Positions 8,012 through 15,152 of a stretch of 64,000 bases of DNA are shown here, one piece after another (position 1 is the stretch's first letter; each line of letters begins with the position of its first letter). The notes below the pieces were generated by a model. The model had not been told where the DNA came from. It was given only the letters and a program-made list of their open reading frames with translations, and made no database searches. The position numbers and the translations under genes are program-made. Source of the stretch: JAKOWB01 sp038363005 (lineage in GTDB: Bacteria > Pseudomonadota > Alphaproteobacteria > Kiloniellales > JACOMY01); the NCBI GenBank assembly GCA_038363005.1, contig JBBQBI010000007.1, positions 124,001-188,000 of the forward strand. The letters run 5' to 3'.

Positions 8012-8824
8012 ATGACCTGGCTCTGGCTGCTCCTCGTCTTGCCACTGGCTTTCTGGCTGCTGGCCGCTGGATACCTCTTCGTCGTGCAGCGGCGGAAAAT
8101 GTACCCGGCCGACCCGACAGCGCCCTCGCCGCAGCAGGTCCCCGGGCGCGCGCCGCAGGTGGTCGCGACCACCGCCGCCGACGGCGTCACCTGCCGTCAC
8201 TGGTATTGGCCGGCGACGCAGACCGGAGCGGCCACGGTGGCGCTGTTCCACGGCAATGCCGGCCAGCTCGGCGACCGCGTGGCGAAGTACTGGCCGCTGG
8301 TGCTGGCCGGCCAGGGGCTGCTGCTCTGCGGCTATCGCGGCTATGGCGGCAATCCCGGGCGGCCGACCGAGGCCGGGCTGCTGGCCGACGCGCGCGCGGC
8401 GCTGGACTGGCTGGCCGGGCAGGGGGTGTCGGCGCCGGTGCTGTTCGGCGAATCGCTGGGCACCGCCGTCGCCGTGACGCTGGCCGCCGAGGGGCGCGGG
8501 GCTGCGCTGGTCCTGGAGGCGCCCTTCGACCAAGCGGCTTCGATCGCCGCCGAGATCTACCGCTGGCTGCCGGTGCGCCGCCTGATCCTCGATCGCTGGG
8601 ATTCGCTGGCGCGGATCGCGCGGGTGCGCCAGCCGCTGCTCTGGCTGCACGGCAGCGACGACCCGATCACGCCGCTGCGCCTGGGCCAGCGCCTGTTCGA
8701 CGCGGCGCCGGGCGCGAAGCGCGCCCTGGTGGTGCCCGGCGGCGGCCACGTCGACTTTGTCGAGCGGCCAGCGGTCATGGCGGCGATCTTGGAGTTCCTG
8801 GCCGCGCCGGCGAATGTCGCCTAG
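8012..8824 (+). CDS. membrane-anchored alpha/beta hydrolase
   Basis: 270 residues. One N-terminal transmembrane helix (residues 2-25, WLWLLLVLPLAFWLL) is followed by an alpha/beta hydrolase domain of the BEM46/ABHD13 type. Motifs are FHGNAGQ (oxyanion region), YRGYGGNPG, nucleophile elbow GESLG, and the late GSDDPITPL and GGGHVDF supplying acid and histidine. The ATG at 8012 is used because it starts the membrane helix. The substrate is unknown; esterase or acylhydrolase chemistry is the family expectation. Confidence 0.88.
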   Translation: MTWLWLLLVLPLAFWLLAAGYLFVVQRRKMYPADPTAPSPQQVPGRAPQVVATTAADGVTCRHWYWPATQTGAATVALFHGNAGQLGDRVAKYWPLVLAGQGLLLCGYRGYGGNPGRPTEAGLLADARAALDWLAGQGVSAPVLFGESLGTAVAVTLAAEGRGAALVLEAPFDQAASIAAEIYRWLPVRRLILDRWDSLARIARVRQPLLWLHGSDDPITPLRLGQRLFDAAPGAKRALVVPGGGHVDFVERPAVMAAILEFLAAPANVA

Positions 8825-8930
8825 CAGACGAGCTGTGACGCCTTTGCATGCGGCCCTTGGCGCGGCGCGTGGCTAACTCGCCGACAGCCTGACTTGCCGT
8901 TCACCCTGCACCCAAGGACGCCCCGCCACC

Positions 8931-10118
8931 ATGCTGACCCGCGCGCCCATCTGGTGGCAGGCGATCAAGTCGCCGGGAGCAGGCGCCTTCGCCACGCTCT
9001 TCGGCCTGGAATCCAGTGCCCGGGCGATCCTGGCGACGCTGATCGTCGTTGATCTGCAGCACATGACCGGCTCGGCCGAGGGCACCAGCCAGGTGTTCTT
9101 CGCCGTCGCCGGCTTCGGGCTCTGCGCCAACTTCGCCATACCGCACCTGGCGCGCCGGATCGGTCGGCGATGGGTCTACACCACTGGTGGCATTTGCCTG
9201 ATCCTGGCATCGCTGCTGATGATGGCGCAGACCCTGCCGCTGCAGATCGCCGGCATGGCGTTGCGTGTCTTCGGCGTAGTCTGCTTCAACATCTGCCTCA
9301 ACCTCTACATCCTCGACACGCTGCGTGGCCCGGCGCTGAACCGGCTGGAGCCGCTGCGCATGTTTGCCGCCGCGGTGCCCTGGTGTTTCGGCCCGGCGTT
9401 GGGCGTGCAGCTGGCCGCCTCGGCCGCGCACTGGGTGCCGCTGGCGCTGTCGCAGCTCTTCACCGTGGTGCTGCTGACCTTCTTCTGGATCCTGCGCACG
9501 CGCGACGACTCGCCCCTGCCGGTCATGCGGCGGCCGCCGCCCAATCCACTGCGCCATATCGTGACCTTCCTATCCCGCCCGCGCCTGCGGCTCAGCTATG
9601 CCATCGCCATCACGCGTTCGGCCTACTGGTCGATGCTCTTCACCTATGGGCCGATCTACTGCATCGAGACCGGGCTCGGTGGCGTGGTTGGCGGCTATCT
9701 GGTCTCGGCCGCCAACTTTTTCCTGTTCGGTGCACCGCTGATCGGGCTGCTCGGCCGGCGCCTCGGCATTCGCCGGCTGATCATCGCCGGCTTCTGCCTG
9801 ACCGCCGTCGGCGGGCTCTCCGCGGCGGCCTTCGCCGGCCTCCCGTGGGTCGGCGCTGCCTGCCTCCTGCTGGGTGGATTTGGCGCTTTTGTGCTCGATG
9901 TGACCGGAAATGTACCTTTTCTACGCTTGGTGCGGCCCAGCGAACGGCAGACAATGACCCCCCTTTTTGCCACCTATCGAGAGTTCTCCGACTGCGTCCC
10001 GCCGGGCATATTCTCTATTCTTCTCAGATACTTCCCTCTACCCGTCGTGTTCCTCACCACCGGGGTGGCCCAGGCCCTTGCCGGGCTCTATGCCCTGCGC
10101 CTGCCGCGACGGCTTTAG
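8931..10118 (+). CDS. MFS transporter
   Basis: 395 residues with about 12 hydrophobic segments. The loop between helices 2 and 3 carries HLARRIGRRW, a variant of the MFS motif A, and a similar LLGRRLGIRR follows in the second half after a central cytoplasmic loop rich in Arg and Pro. The substrate is not apparent. The gene stands alone: 106 bases follow the hydrolase and 168 bases precede the cold-shock gene. Confidence 0.85.
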   Translation: MLTRAPIWWQAIKSPGAGAFATLFGLESSARAILATLIVVDLQHMTGSAEGTSQVFFAVAGFGLCANFAIPHLARRIGRRWVYTTGGICLILASLLMMAQTLPLQIAGMALRVFGVVCFNICLNLYILDTLRGPALNRLEPLRMFAAAVPWCFGPALGVQLAASAAHWVPLALSQLFTVVLLTFFWILRTRDDSPLPVMRRPPPNPLRHIVTFLSRPRLRLSYAIAITRSAYWSMLFTYGPIYCIETGLGGVVGGYLVSAANFFLFGAPLIGLLGRRLGIRRLIIAGFCLTAVGGLSAAAFAGLPWVGAACLLLGGFGAFVLDVTGNVPFLRLVRPSERQTMTPLFATYREFSDCVPPGIFSILLRYFPLPVVFLTTGVAQALAGLYALRLPRRL

Positions 10119-10286
10119 GCTACGGACTTGCGACAAAGGCCCAAGGGGGCCATATTTGGCGCGCGGTCTACTGAGGCTTGTTCGGCCGGCTGTTCCCCTG
10201 GGAGCCGTCACTCGCTGTCAAACCAAGGTTAGGTCTGCCGCGGCGCCGATCCACTGCGCCGCGTCATGGTCATTGGGAGGATAGCG

Positions 10287-10496
10287 ATGCCGATCGGCAC
10301 CGTGAAATGGTTCAACAGCACCAAGGGTTACGGTTTCATTCAGCCTGAGGGCGGCGGCGCGGACATCTTTGTCCACATCTCCGCCGTCGAGCGTGCTGGC
10401 ATGCGTTCTTTGAACGAAGGCCAGCGCGTGTCCTACGAGGAGCAGCGCGATCCGAAGCGCGGCAAGTCGTCGGCCGAAAACCTCAAGGCCGTCTGA
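10287..10496 (+). CDS. cold-shock domain protein (CspA family)
   Basis: 69 residues. RNA-binding motifs RNP1 (KGYGFI) and RNP2 (DIFVHIS) are intact in the standard single OB fold: MPIGTVKWFNSTKGYGF, then VSYEEQRDPKRGKSSAENL. The ATG at 10287 is chosen over the earlier in-frame ATG at 10266 because GGGAGGAT sits just before it. A long leader (about 168 bases after the MFS gene) is compatible with the post-transcriptional control common in csp genes. A terminator-like hairpin follows. Confidence 0.95.
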   Translation: MPIGTVKWFNSTKGYGFIQPEGGGADIFVHISAVERAGMRSLNEGQRVSYEEQRDPKRGKSSAENLKAV

Positions 10497-10515
10497 GTCC
10501 GTTAGGTTAAGCGAG

Positions 10516-10562
10516 CCGCGCGGGGGCGCCTGGATGGCCGCCCCCGCGCGGTTTGACTTTTT
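10516..10562 (+). terminator. Rho-independent terminator after the cold-shock gene
   Basis: A perfect 13-bp GC-rich stem (10516-10528 with 10539-10551) and a 10-base loop are followed by TTTGACTTTTT. It sits 20 bases after the stop and 15 bases before the next small gene, so partial read-through may set that gene's level. Confidence 0.85.
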
Positions 10563-10576
10563 GGGGATATGTAACG

Positions 10577-10750
10577 ATGGCGATGCGGCCGAACTACAAT
10601 CAGCAGCGCGGCGACCGCAAGCGCGCCAAGGATGCCAAGCGGCTGGAGAAGCAGCAGCGCCGCGAGGAAGCCGCGCAGGAGCGCAAGTCCCAGCCGCAGT
10701 CGCAGGACCAGCAGGCGCCGCAGGACGAGCCCAAGAGCGGGCAGGACTGA
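10577..10750 (+). CDS. small basic conserved protein next to the cold-shock gene
   Basis: 57 residues beginning MAMRPNYNQQRGDRKRAKDA. It is almost entirely charged or polar (Arg, Lys, Gln, Glu) and probably a helical, partly disordered protein. Similar short proteins starting with M-x-x-RPNY occur beside csp genes in alphaproteobacteria, as I recall; their function is not known. It begins right after a terminator-like hairpin. Confidence 0.7.
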   Translation: MAMRPNYNQQRGDRKRAKDAKRLEKQQRREEAAQERKSQPQSQDQQAPQDEPKSGQD

Positions 10751-10803
10751 TCCCTTAGTCTCTTTGATCCGCGCGAGCGCGGATCCCCCCCTGGAGAAAC
10801 ATC

Positions 10804-11025
10804 GTGGCGCGCAGGAAGCCGGTCACCGAGGTGGCCTTCATGTTCTTCAACGTCGTCTATCAGGACGGCACGCAGTCGTCGAACCGCAAGGTGCCGACCG
10901 CCAGCGTCGACGTCAGCGACGAGGATTCCGTGCGCGCCCACATCGAATCCGATGACCGCCGCATCGCCCTGTTGTCGGGCAGCCCGCGCGGTCCGGTGAA
11001 GACCATCACCCGCGTCGGCAAGTAG
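10804..11025 (+). CDS. small conserved hypothetical protein
   Basis: 73 residues with a GTG start at 10804 preceded by TGGAGA. The sequence is compact and mixed (VAFMFFNVVYQDGTQSSNRKV, then DVSDEDSVRAHIESDDR), suggesting a small folded alpha/beta protein. It follows the two cold-shock-associated genes on the same strand. I do not recognise the family. Confidence 0.7.
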   Translation: MARRKPVTEVAFMFFNVVYQDGTQSSNRKVPTASVDVSDEDSVRAHIESDDRRIALLSGSPRGPVKTITRVGK

Positions 11026-11100
11026 CCGTAGAGGCCTCTGGACAGAGTTTCGGAGTTCTGCTTTCGTTCGCGGCCCGCTTGCTCTGAGGAGGCCGCCCCG

Positions 11101-11709
11101 ATGCAGCTCTACTGGTCACCCAACACCCGCGCGTTGCGCGCCCTGTGGATGCTGGAGGAAATCGGCCAGCCCTACGAGCGCGTGCTGGTCGATATCCGCA
11201 AGGGCGAGCAGTCGACGCCCGATTTTCACCGCATCAATCCGATGGAGAAGGTACCGGCGCTGCGCGATGGCGCGGCCACGGTGGCGGAATCCGGCGCCAT
11301 CCTGGCCTACCTCGGCGATCGCTTCCCCCAGGCTGGCCTGGCACCGGCGGTCGATGACCCGGCGCGCGGCCGCTATCTGCAATGGCTGTTCTTCTCCGGC
11401 AACTGCTTCGAGCCGTCGCTGACCGAGAAGATGGGCGCCGGCGCCGCCGGCAACAGCACACAGAACGGCTGGGGCAGCTTCGAGCGCGTGGTCAAGGTGA
11501 TGGAGGAGGGGCTGTCGCCCGGCCCCTGGCTGCTGGGCGACCGCTTCAGCGCCGCCGACGTGCTGCTGGGCACCGACCTGAACTTCGTTATCCGCGTCTT
11601 CCAGGCGATGCCAGAGACGCCAATCTTCAAGGCCTACATCGACCGCTGCGTGGCGCGCCCGGCCTTCCAGCGGGCGCGCGCCATCGACGCCGCCGCGACA
11701 CCGGCCTGA
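11101..11709 (+). CDS. glutathione S-transferase family protein
   Basis: 202 residues. The N-terminal thioredoxin-like domain starts MQLYWSPNTRALRALWMLEE and has the cis-proline loop EKVPAL and the glutathione-contact AESGAILAYLGD. The C-terminal helical domain has the N-capping box FSAADVLLG. GAGGAGGC lies before the start. It is followed 2 bases later by a second, unlike GST, so the pair is probably co-transcribed. The natural substrate is not known. Confidence 0.9.
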   Translation: MQLYWSPNTRALRALWMLEEIGQPYERVLVDIRKGEQSTPDFHRINPMEKVPALRDGAATVAESGAILAYLGDRFPQAGLAPAVDDPARGRYLQWLFFSGNCFEPSLTEKMGAGAAGNSTQNGWGSFERVVKVMEEGLSPGPWLLGDRFSAADVLLGTDLNFVIRVFQAMPETPIFKAYIDRCVARPAFQRARAIDAAATPA

Positions 11710-11711
11710 CC

Positions 11712-12386
11712 ATGGCCCGCGTCCTCTATTCCGGCCCGCTCAGCCTCTTTGCTCGCAAGGCGGAGATCGCGCTGCGGGAAAAGGGCCTGGCCTTCGAGCA
11801 GGTCATGGTGCCCTTCACCCAGGCCAAGGGCTATCAGCCCAAGCACCCCGTCGTCCTGGCGGCCAATCCCAAGGCGCAGGTGCCGGTGCTGGTCGATGGC
11901 GAGCTGACGCTGTTCGATTCCACCGTCATCTTCGAATATCTGGAGGACCTCCAGCCGATCCCGCCGCTCTATCCGAAGGCGCCAGCGGCGCGGGCGCTCT
12001 GCCGCTTGCTGGAGCTGCGGGCCGACGAGGTCCTGCTGCCGTCGCTGCGCGCCCTGATGCACCGCAGCGAGCCGCCGAGTGACCCGGCGCGCTGCGCCCA
12101 GCAGGAGGTCGAGGCGACGCAAGCCGAGGCCGCGCTGCGCGGGCACTACGACGACCTGGCGGCGCGGCTTGGCGCGCAGGACTATTTCTGCGGCGACTTC
12201 ACGGTCGCCGACGTCGCCCTCTTCATGAGTCTGTTCTGGGCCCAGCGCCTCAAGGGTCCGCGCCTCGACGGCCATCCGCGCCTGGCCGCCTGGTATGCCC
12301 GCGTGCAGTCTCGCCCCGCCGTGGCCCAGGTGGTGGCCGAGCTGCAGGAAGCGGACCGGGCGCTGTCGCCGGATCTGTACCTGTAG
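11712..12386 (+). CDS. glutathione S-transferase family protein, second gene
   Basis: 224 residues. The thioredoxin-like domain (MARVLYSGPLSLFARKAEIA) contains AQVPVLVDGE and the glutathione-site DSTVIFEYLED. The helical domain has DFTVADVALFMS as the N-cap box. It is only distantly similar to the preceding GST, so this is not a recent duplication. The ATG at 11712 begins two bases after the upstream stop; the frame is open far upstream but without family sequence. Confidence 0.9.
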   Translation: MARVLYSGPLSLFARKAEIALREKGLAFEQVMVPFTQAKGYQPKHPVVLAANPKAQVPVLVDGELTLFDSTVIFEYLEDLQPIPPLYPKAPAARALCRLLELRADEVLLPSLRALMHRSEPPSDPARCAQQEVEATQAEAALRGHYDDLAARLGAQDYFCGDFTVADVALFMSLFWAQRLKGPRLDGHPRLAAWYARVQSRPAVAQVVAELQEADRALSPDLYL

Positions 12387-12411
12387 CGACGCGAGACCCA
12401 ACGTCTCTCCA

Positions 12412-12532
12412 TGTCATCCCGGCCGAAGCGCAGCGGAGAGCCGGGACCCAGGGGCCACCAGGCTCGATCCAGCGAGGTCGCTCCCCTGGATCCCGGATCT
12501 GCGGCGGCTGCGCCGCCTTGTCCGGGATGACA
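12412..12532. repeat. intergenic palindromic repeat element
   Basis: The ends TGTCATCCCGG (12412-12422) and CCGGGATGACA (12522-12532) are exact inverted repeats. Inside are further matching blocks around GGACCCAGGGG and CCCCTGGATCC, so the 121 bases can fold into a long imperfect hairpin. This is the form of a widely dispersed alphaproteobacterial intergenic repeat. It fills most of the 204-base gap between two convergent genes and may act as a bidirectional terminator. Confidence 0.75.
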
Positions 12533-12590
12533 GCTATGGAGGTGTAAGCAAGGAAAGACTGTTAGCCGGAGACCGGGGGCAGGGCGCCGA

Positions 12591-13571
12591 CTACGCCGCC
12601 ATGGGATAGACAACGCCCCAGGTCTGCTCGGCGAAATCGTCCAGGCGGAAGCTGCGTGCCGCGTCGGGCCACAGCAGCTCCACGCTGCGTTCCAGCGGCC
12701 GGTAGGCGGCGGTGTAGAGCGTGCCGAAGCCGCGGTCGAAGGCGTGGGCATAGAGCGGCGCCTGCAGGAAGGCGCCGACGAAATCCTCCGCCGGCAGCAG
12801 CGGCCCACCGAGCAGCCGGTCGTACAGGAAGCGCTCGCGCTGCACCGTGGCGGTGGCGCGGGCGTGGCGGAACCACTCGATGCGTTCCTGGTGGTTGGTC
12901 GCCGCCGGCAGTTCGGTCACCACGGCGGCGCGGTCGGGCGACAGGAACAGCGTGGCGTGGCGTGACGCGGCATCGACCACCGTCACATTGTAGGCCATGT
13001 GGCAGGGCACGCGGCTCAGCGCCGCCACCGCCTCCGCCGTGGTGGCGCAGGTTTCCAGCACATAGCGCAGCACGATCGGTACGCCGAAGCCGGCGCCCAC
13101 GGTGCGCCGCCCGCCGAAGGTCAGCGAGACGGCGAGGCCGTCCTCGTTCACCCCGTCGAGCAGCCCGGTCAGGCAGTCGCTCATGCCCATCACCTGCTTG
13201 CCGAGCCAGCGGGTCCGCAGCAGCAGCCCCTCGAAGGCGGCCGGCGCGTAGTCGTAGTTGCGCACCAGCAGCGGCTGCGGCCCCGGCCAGATGGCCTGCG
13301 AGCAGGCGGCGATATAGGCCGGCGGCTGCCACAGCGACAGGAAGCGCGCCTCCAGGTCGCCACCGCCGGCGGCGGCGCAGGCGGCTTCCCAGGCTGGCAC
13401 CAGCTCAGGCATGTGGTGGCGCAGCGCCCGGCGGCACTCCAGGAAGGTGGCGCGCTGCCCGGCGCCCTCCGACAGGTACCAGCGGCGATAGGCCGCCCAG
13501 TTGCGCCGGAAGGACTGCGCCCACAGGGGGCCGGGCTGCGCCTCGCTCAGACTCCGAAAGGGAAACTGCAT
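12591..13571 (-). CDS. C45-family Ntn-hydrolase / acyltransferase-like protein
   Basis: 326 residues. The family includes fungal acyl-CoA:6-aminopenicillanate acyltransferase and bacterial autoproteolytic amidohydrolases that cut themselves before a cysteine nucleophile. Cys90 in YIAACSQAIW is the likely nucleophile, followed by the family's RNYDY motif. Later segments DCLTGLLDGVNEDGLAVSL and CHMAYNVTVVD also fit. The ATG at 13571 shares its first base with the stop of the ATP-grasp gene (TGATG). The ligase next to a hydrolase/acyltransferase suggests steps on one amide-containing small molecule, which is not identified. Confidence 0.8.
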   Translation of the reverse strand: MQFPFRSLSEAQPGPLWAQSFRRNWAAYRRWYLSEGAGQRATFLECRRALRHHMPELVPAWEAACAAAGGGDLEARFLSLWQPPAYIAACSQAIWPGPQPLLVRNYDYAPAAFEGLLLRTRWLGKQVMGMSDCLTGLLDGVNEDGLAVSLTFGGRRTVGAGFGVPIVLRYVLETCATTAEAVAALSRVPCHMAYNVTVVDAASRHATLFLSPDRAAVVTELPAATNHQERIEWFRHARATATVQRERFLYDRLLGGPLLPAEDFVGAFLQAPLYAHAFDRGFGTLYTAAYRPLERSVELLWPDAARSFRLDDFAEQTWGVVYPMAA

Positions 13572-15064
13572 CAGAGAATCTTGAAGGCCGGCTCGCCCGC
13601 CGCCAAGGCCCCGGGCGGGTGCGCCAGGGCGGGGCTGGCCTGCGCCACGGGCGCGGGACGCCCCTGGAATTGCCCCTTGATGCCGGCGATCCACTGCCGG
13701 GCGCGCGGCGTCAGCTCGTAGTTGCCGTCCATCGAGCGGCCGCGGGTCACCAGGATGCCCAGGTCGGCACCCTCATAGCGCCAGTCGCCGGGCTTGAGGA
13801 TGCGCAGGAAAAAGGCCTCGGCCTCGCTTTCAACCGCGCGCCGGTGATAGTCGAAGCGGTCGAAAACCACGCGGCCGTCCGGCAGCAGGCGCCAGATGCC
13901 GCTTTCCGGCGCGGCGGTCAGCTGGTCGACGCTGGCGTCGGTGTGCTTGATCACCATCTGCGACCAGGAATCGATGTTCTCCGGGTCGGCCCAGCGGGCG
14001 TTCAGCTCCTCGATGTCGAGGTCGAAGTCGACTTCGCTGAACTCCAGCAGGTGGAACAGGAACAGCGGCGCGTCGGCGTGGGCGAAGGCGGCGTGGTTGG
14101 TCATCGACGAGGCACCGGTGATGCGTGGGTTCAGCTCGCCCAGCCACAGATCGCCGCTGTCGCGGTCGATCAGGAAATCGAGCTCGAAGTAGCCGCGATA
14201 GCCCTCCTGCTTCAGCTGCTCGCCGAAAGCGAAGGTATAGGCGCGGGCCTTCTGGCGGATGTCGTCGGAAAACGCGCTGTCGAAGATTTCGTTCCCGCAC
14301 CAGCCGCCGCGATAGGGCGTCAACTCGGGAAAGCCGATCAGCTCGGTCATCAGCGGGCCGACGATGGTGCCCTGCTTGGTGGTGCAGGCCTCGATGGCCG
14401 AGCCCATGCAGCGGATGCGCTTCATGATCTTGATCTCGCCCTGGCCGACGATCTCCGCCTTGTGGCGGTCGAAGTCGGCCTCGGACTTGATGAAGAAGGT
14501 GGTGTGGCCGCTGTCGCCATAGGCTGACTGCAGCACCAGGTCGCGGCCCAGGCCGGCGCTGTCGGCCAGCCTGGTCACCGTGGCCCAGCCATCGACCTCG
14601 CCCAGCACGTTGGGCACCGAGGGCACGCCAGCCTTGTTGCCGATGCGCACCGTCTCGATCTTGTTGTCGACCCGCTGGCGCAGCGCGGCCGGCGGGAACC
14701 AGATCTCGGCGCCGATCTCCTTGGCCAGTGCCTCGGTCTTCTCGTCGAACATCAGGAACACCAGGCGCGGATCGCCGCCACGCTTGGCGAACCAGTCCAG
14801 CACCGCCTTGTGCTGGAGCTGGTAGTTGTTGATGTCCTCGATGGAGGTGAACTCGGCGTGCGGCGCCTCAGGCGGCGAGAAGACGTTGGGATGCCGCCCG
14901 TCAAAGCAGTCGAGGTAGCAGAGGTATTTGAAATTGCGGCACCACTCGTCCATGCCGAGCAGGTTGAAGTTGGTGGCGCTGACGAAGTAGATCGGCTTGT
15001 CATTGCGGTGGAAGTACCGCCGGATCTCCGACATGTTGCGCAGGCGCTTGCCCGTCTCCGCCAT
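13571..15064 (-). CDS. ATP-grasp ligase-like protein
   Basis: 497 residues. The central part has ATP-grasp features: VLQSAYGDSGHTTFF as the nucleotide-binding loop, and YFELDFLIDRDSGDLWLGELNPRITGASS with the acidic metal ligands and the closing Asn. This matches carboxylate-amine ligases and biotin-carboxylase-like folds. There is no biotin carboxyl carrier or carboxyltransferase gene nearby, so a role in biotin-dependent carboxylation is unlikely. The C terminus past the catalytic region is Pro/Ala-rich. It precedes and overlaps the C45 hydrolase gene. The product is unknown. Confidence 0.8.
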   Translation of the reverse strand: MAETGKRLRNMSEIRRYFHRNDKPIYFVSATNFNLLGMDEWCRNFKYLCYLDCFDGRHPNVFSPPEAPHAEFTSIEDINNYQLQHKAVLDWFAKRGGDPRLVFLMFDEKTEALAKEIGAEIWFPPAALRQRVDNKIETVRIGNKAGVPSVPNVLGEVDGWATVTRLADSAGLGRDLVLQSAYGDSGHTTFFIKSEADFDRHKAEIVGQGEIKIMKRIRCMGSAIEACTTKQGTIVGPLMTELIGFPELTPYRGGWCGNEIFDSAFSDDIRQKARAYTFAFGEQLKQEGYRGYFELDFLIDRDSGDLWLGELNPRITGASSMTNHAAFAHADAPLFLFHLLEFSEVDFDLDIEELNARWADPENIDSWSQMVIKHTDASVDQLTAAPESGIWRLLPDGRVVFDRFDYHRRAVESEAEAFFLRILKPGDWRYEGADLGILVTRGRSMDGNYELTPRARQWIAGIKGQFQGRPAPVAQASPALAHPPGALAAGEPAFKIL

Positions 15065-15152
15065 GGTGCCCCTCCCTCGGCTCTGACCCGCCTATTGTGC
15101 CGGAAAGCGGCGGCTTGTCATCTAGGCTGGTGCCTGGGGTAACCTGGACGGT

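Noticed and set aside
7529..8749. Long minus-strand extension of the HupE-like gene
   Set aside because: The extra N-terminal sequence is Arg/His/Gln-rich, opposite a well-supported hydrolase gene, and the signal peptide starts at 7528.
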